Part shown: piece after piece, positions 62,186 to 64,000 of the stretch
Position numbering within the stretch: the first letter of the stretch is position 1
How the letters are laid out: every line of letters begins with the position of its first letter
Source: Cupidesulfovibrio sp000226255
Lineage (GTDB): Bacteria > Desulfobacterota > Desulfovibrionia > Desulfovibrionales > Desulfovibrionaceae
Length of the DNA stretch: 64,000 bases
Assembly: GCF_003402415.2 (NCBI RefSeq)
Contig: NZ_AP036014.1
Span: forward strand, 2,542,001 to 2,606,000
Direction of reading: 5' to 3'
The notes under the pieces: generated by a model
Told to the model about the DNA's origin: nothing
Seen by the model: only the letters and a program-made list of their open reading frames with translations
Database searches by the model: none
Program-made: the position numbers and the translations under genes

Positions 62186-64000
62186 CCGAGCCGAAGCCCG
62201 AAACCGCCGCCTCCGAATCCAAGGCCGCTCCCCAAACCCCGCCCGGCACCGCCGCCGCTTCCGGCAGCGCCCAAAATGGTCCCGCGAAGGACGGTCCTGC
62301 CCCGAGCGGCCCCGGAAAGCCCAATGGCAAGCCCGCCGGGTCCTGTCCGCCGCCCCGCGCCAGGGGCATCCTGTCCCGGCTGTACGACCTGCTGGCCCTG
62401 TTCCCCCTGCTGCCGCTCACGCTCATCTACGCGGCGCAGACGGCCTTCACCCTGGACGCTCGGTCGCTGTGGTTCTCGGACGAAATTCGCCACGGCAACG
62501 TCTACGAAACCATGCTGGCCACCGGACAATGGCTGGTGCCGCACCTGAACGGCACTCCCTACCCGGACAAGCCACCGGTCTATTTCTGGTTCCTTGGCCT
62601 GCTGGACGCCATCCCCGGCGTGGACGGCCCCATGGTCTTCCAGTTGGGTGCCGCCGTTTCCGGCCTGCTGGCGCTGTGGGCCACCTACGCCCTGGCCCGC
62701 CTGGTGGCCGGGTGCGACAAGCGCGAATCGTTCGCGGCGGGCCTGGTGCTGCTGTGCGGCTTCTACTTCCTGGGCGTGACGCACTACGCCCGCATGGACC
62801 TGCTGTTCGCGGCGGTCATCACCCTGGCCCACGTGTGCATGTACCGGGGGCTGCGCCTGCCCCTGGCCTTCCGCTGGATACTTCCGGCCTTCGCCCTGGC
62901 CGCCGTGGCCACGCTGATCAAGGGCCCCTTCGGCTTGGCTTTCCCGCTGCTGGCGGGCCTTGCCTACGGGCTGTGGCGCGGCATGCCCCGCCGCCTGAAC
63001 CGCATGGACGTGGCCATCGGCGGCGGCATCATGCTGGCCACCCTGCTGGCCTGGGTGGGCGCGGTATGGTTCGAGGGCTACGCGGACCTCATCCGCAACA
63101 TCCTGCGCCACCAGATCGTGGACCGCGCCACCGCTGCCTGGCACCACGAGCAGCCGTGGTGGCACTACCTGGCCACCCTGCCTGCCGCGTGGCTGCCGTT
63201 TACCCCGGTGCTGCTGTTCCTGCCGTGGGGCCGGGCCTTCACCCCCGCCTCCATGCGCGCCGTGCTGGCCACCCGCAAGGGTGAAGGCGACGGCATGGCC
63301 TACATCTGGCTGGCCCTGCTGACCTCGTTCGCCCTGCTGACCGTGGTCAGCATCAAGATCGTCATCTACCTGCTGCCGCTGTTCCCGCTGCTGGCCGTGG
63401 TCACCGCCCGCGCCCTGCTGCGGCTGAACGGCTTCGGCAGCCGGATGTACTTCGGCCTGACGGCGTTCCTGCTGCTGGCGGTTGCCCTGGGCCTCGGGGC
63501 CGTATCGCTGTGGCAGTGGGCGCCGGACATGGTGCGCGTACGCTTTCAGCCGCAGGTGCTGGCCATGCTCGACATCGCGCGCGGCGCGCCCATCCTGGCG
63601 GGCGTCACCCTGGTCTTCGCCGTGCTGCTGTGGAAGGCCGTGGACAGAAGCCGCCCCGAAGGCGGCCTGCTGACCCTGGCCGCCTTCGTCACCGCGCTCA
63701 TCGTGCCCGCCGCCCTGTTCACCGCGCCCTCGCTGGACCCGGTCATGAGCCCGCGCGCCCAGGGCGAACTGATGGGCGAATACATCCGCAAGGGGTACCA
63801 CCCGGTGAGCTACAAGGTGTACTCCGGCACGTACACCTACTACGCGGGCTCGAACATCGAGGAACTGTCCGACGAGGAATCGCTGCGCGCCGCCGTGGCC
63901 GTGTTCCCGCAACTGGTGGTGGCCATGCGCGCCGACCGTTTCGCGGAGTGGGCCGACAAGCCCGCCGACCTGCGCGAGGTGCACCGCCAGTGGATCGTGG
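62182..64000 (+). CDS. ArnT/PMT-like membrane glycosyltransferase (partial, runs off the window)
   Basis: At least 606 aa, truncated by the window end. A Pro/Ala/Gly-rich cytoplasmic N-terminus (about 1-65) precedes a polytopic membrane region. The first periplasmic loop has WFSDEIRHGNVYETMLATGQW and HLNGTPYPDKPPVYFW, the ArnT-type catalytic pattern with the Asp-Glu pair. ArnT moves aminoarabinose from undecaprenyl phosphate to lipid A; the sugar here is unknown. Translationally coupled to the PAP2 gene. Confidence 0.87.
   Translation, partial: MTEPKPETAASESKAAPQTPPGTAAASGSAQNGPAKDGPAPSGPGKPNGKPAGSCPPPRARGILSRLYDLLALFPLLPLTLIYAAQTAFTLDARSLWFSDEIRHGNVYETMLATGQWLVPHLNGTPYPDKPPVYFWFLGLLDAIPGVDGPMVFQLGAAVSGLLALWATYALARLVAGCDKRESFAAGLVLLCGFYFLGVTHYARMDLLFAAVITLAHVCMYRGLRLPLAFRWILPAFALAAVATLIKGPFGLAFPLLAGLAYGLWRGMPRRLNRMDVAIGGGIMLATLLAWVGAVWFEGYADLIRNILRHQIVDRATAAWHHEQPWWHYLATLPAAWLPFTPVLLFLPWGRAFTPASMRAVLATRKGEGDGMAYIWLALLTSFALLTVVSIKIVIYLLPLFPLLAVVTARALLRLNGFGSRMYFGLTAFLLLAVALGLGAVSLWQWAPDMVRVRFQPQVLAMLDIARGAPILAGVTLVFAVLLWKAVDRSRPEGGLLTLAAFVTALIVPAALFTAPSLDPVMSPRAQGELMGEYIRKGYHPVSYKVYSGTYTYYAGSNIEELSDEESLRAAVAVFPQLVVAMRADRFAEWADKPADLREVHRQWIV

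Noticed and set aside
62068..63984. 638-codon minus-strand frame opposite the PAP2 and ArnT-like genes
   Set aside because: Gln/Gly/His-rich low complexity, antisense to genes with intact catalytic motifs.

Overview
The window is a 64 kb, very GC-rich piece of a bacterial chromosome, read here as a sulfate-reducing Desulfovibrionaceae (Desulfovibrio/Nitratidesulfovibrio-like). The basis is the GC-rich coding style, a cytochrome c maturation operon whose CcmE carries the C-x3-Y heme motif (CPSKY) described from Desulfovibrio instead of the usual His motif, and many G/C-rich intergenic stem-loops. It is mostly core chromosome. I saw no rRNA, tRNA, CRISPR array, transposase, integrase or phage gene.

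Layout. 0-7 kb (minus strand): endonuclease III-like protein, EnvC-type murein hydrolase activator, C-terminal processing protease, divergent polysaccharide deacetylase, ndk, proC. 7-11.3 kb (minus): a polar amino acid ABC transporter (ATPase, binding protein, two permeases) followed by prmA. 11.7-14.2 kb (minus): a small protein with a duplicated motif, argD, dut. 14.3-19.4 kb (plus): alpha-glucan phosphorylase, a family 3 binding protein, trmFO. 19.7-24.7 kb: three family 2 glycosyltransferases, two of them divergent paralogues. 24.9-30 kb: a TrmH-type methyltransferase, an NhaD-type antiporter, and a cobalt/nickel ECF transporter (cbiM-cbiQ-cbiO). 30-33.3 kb: a heptosyltransferase-like GT9, gmhB, and a CNNM/CBS membrane protein. 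33.8-39.5 kb: ccmE-F-A-B-C-D plus a TPR protein. 39.8-43.1 kb: guaB and guaA. 43.3-46.9 kb: tatB-tatC, then hisB, a lipoprotein gene, hisA. 46.9-48.46 kb: no credible protein gene; a mosaic of structured repeats. 48.5-53.8 kb: YcaO protein, gamma-glutamyltransferase, a P-loop-like protein, a ferredoxin-nitroreductase. 54-64 kb: a trehalose synthase-like lipoprotein, a Maf-type motility glycosyltransferase, an MTH1187-family protein, a MATE exporter, a PAP2 phosphatase and an ArnT-like glycosyltransferase that runs off the end.

Several neighbourhoods form working units: cell-wall division control (EnvC/Ctp/deacetylase), heme delivery for cytochromes c, GMP synthesis (guaB-guaA), twin-arginine export, metal uptake, and surface-glycan work (GT2 trio, GT9 with GmhB, Maf, PAP2 with ArnT-like).

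The least explained material is non-coding. Six long near-perfect or perfect hairpins sit just 3' of genes, all in the same orientation and all followed by a C-rich tract and an AAACTTTT-like box. The 46.9-48.46 kb interval holds an 88-bp tandem repeat and four to five copies of a stem-loop whose stem sequence changes while pairing is kept, arranged as two inverted arms. Names and functions come from motif recognition by eye; no database search was run.
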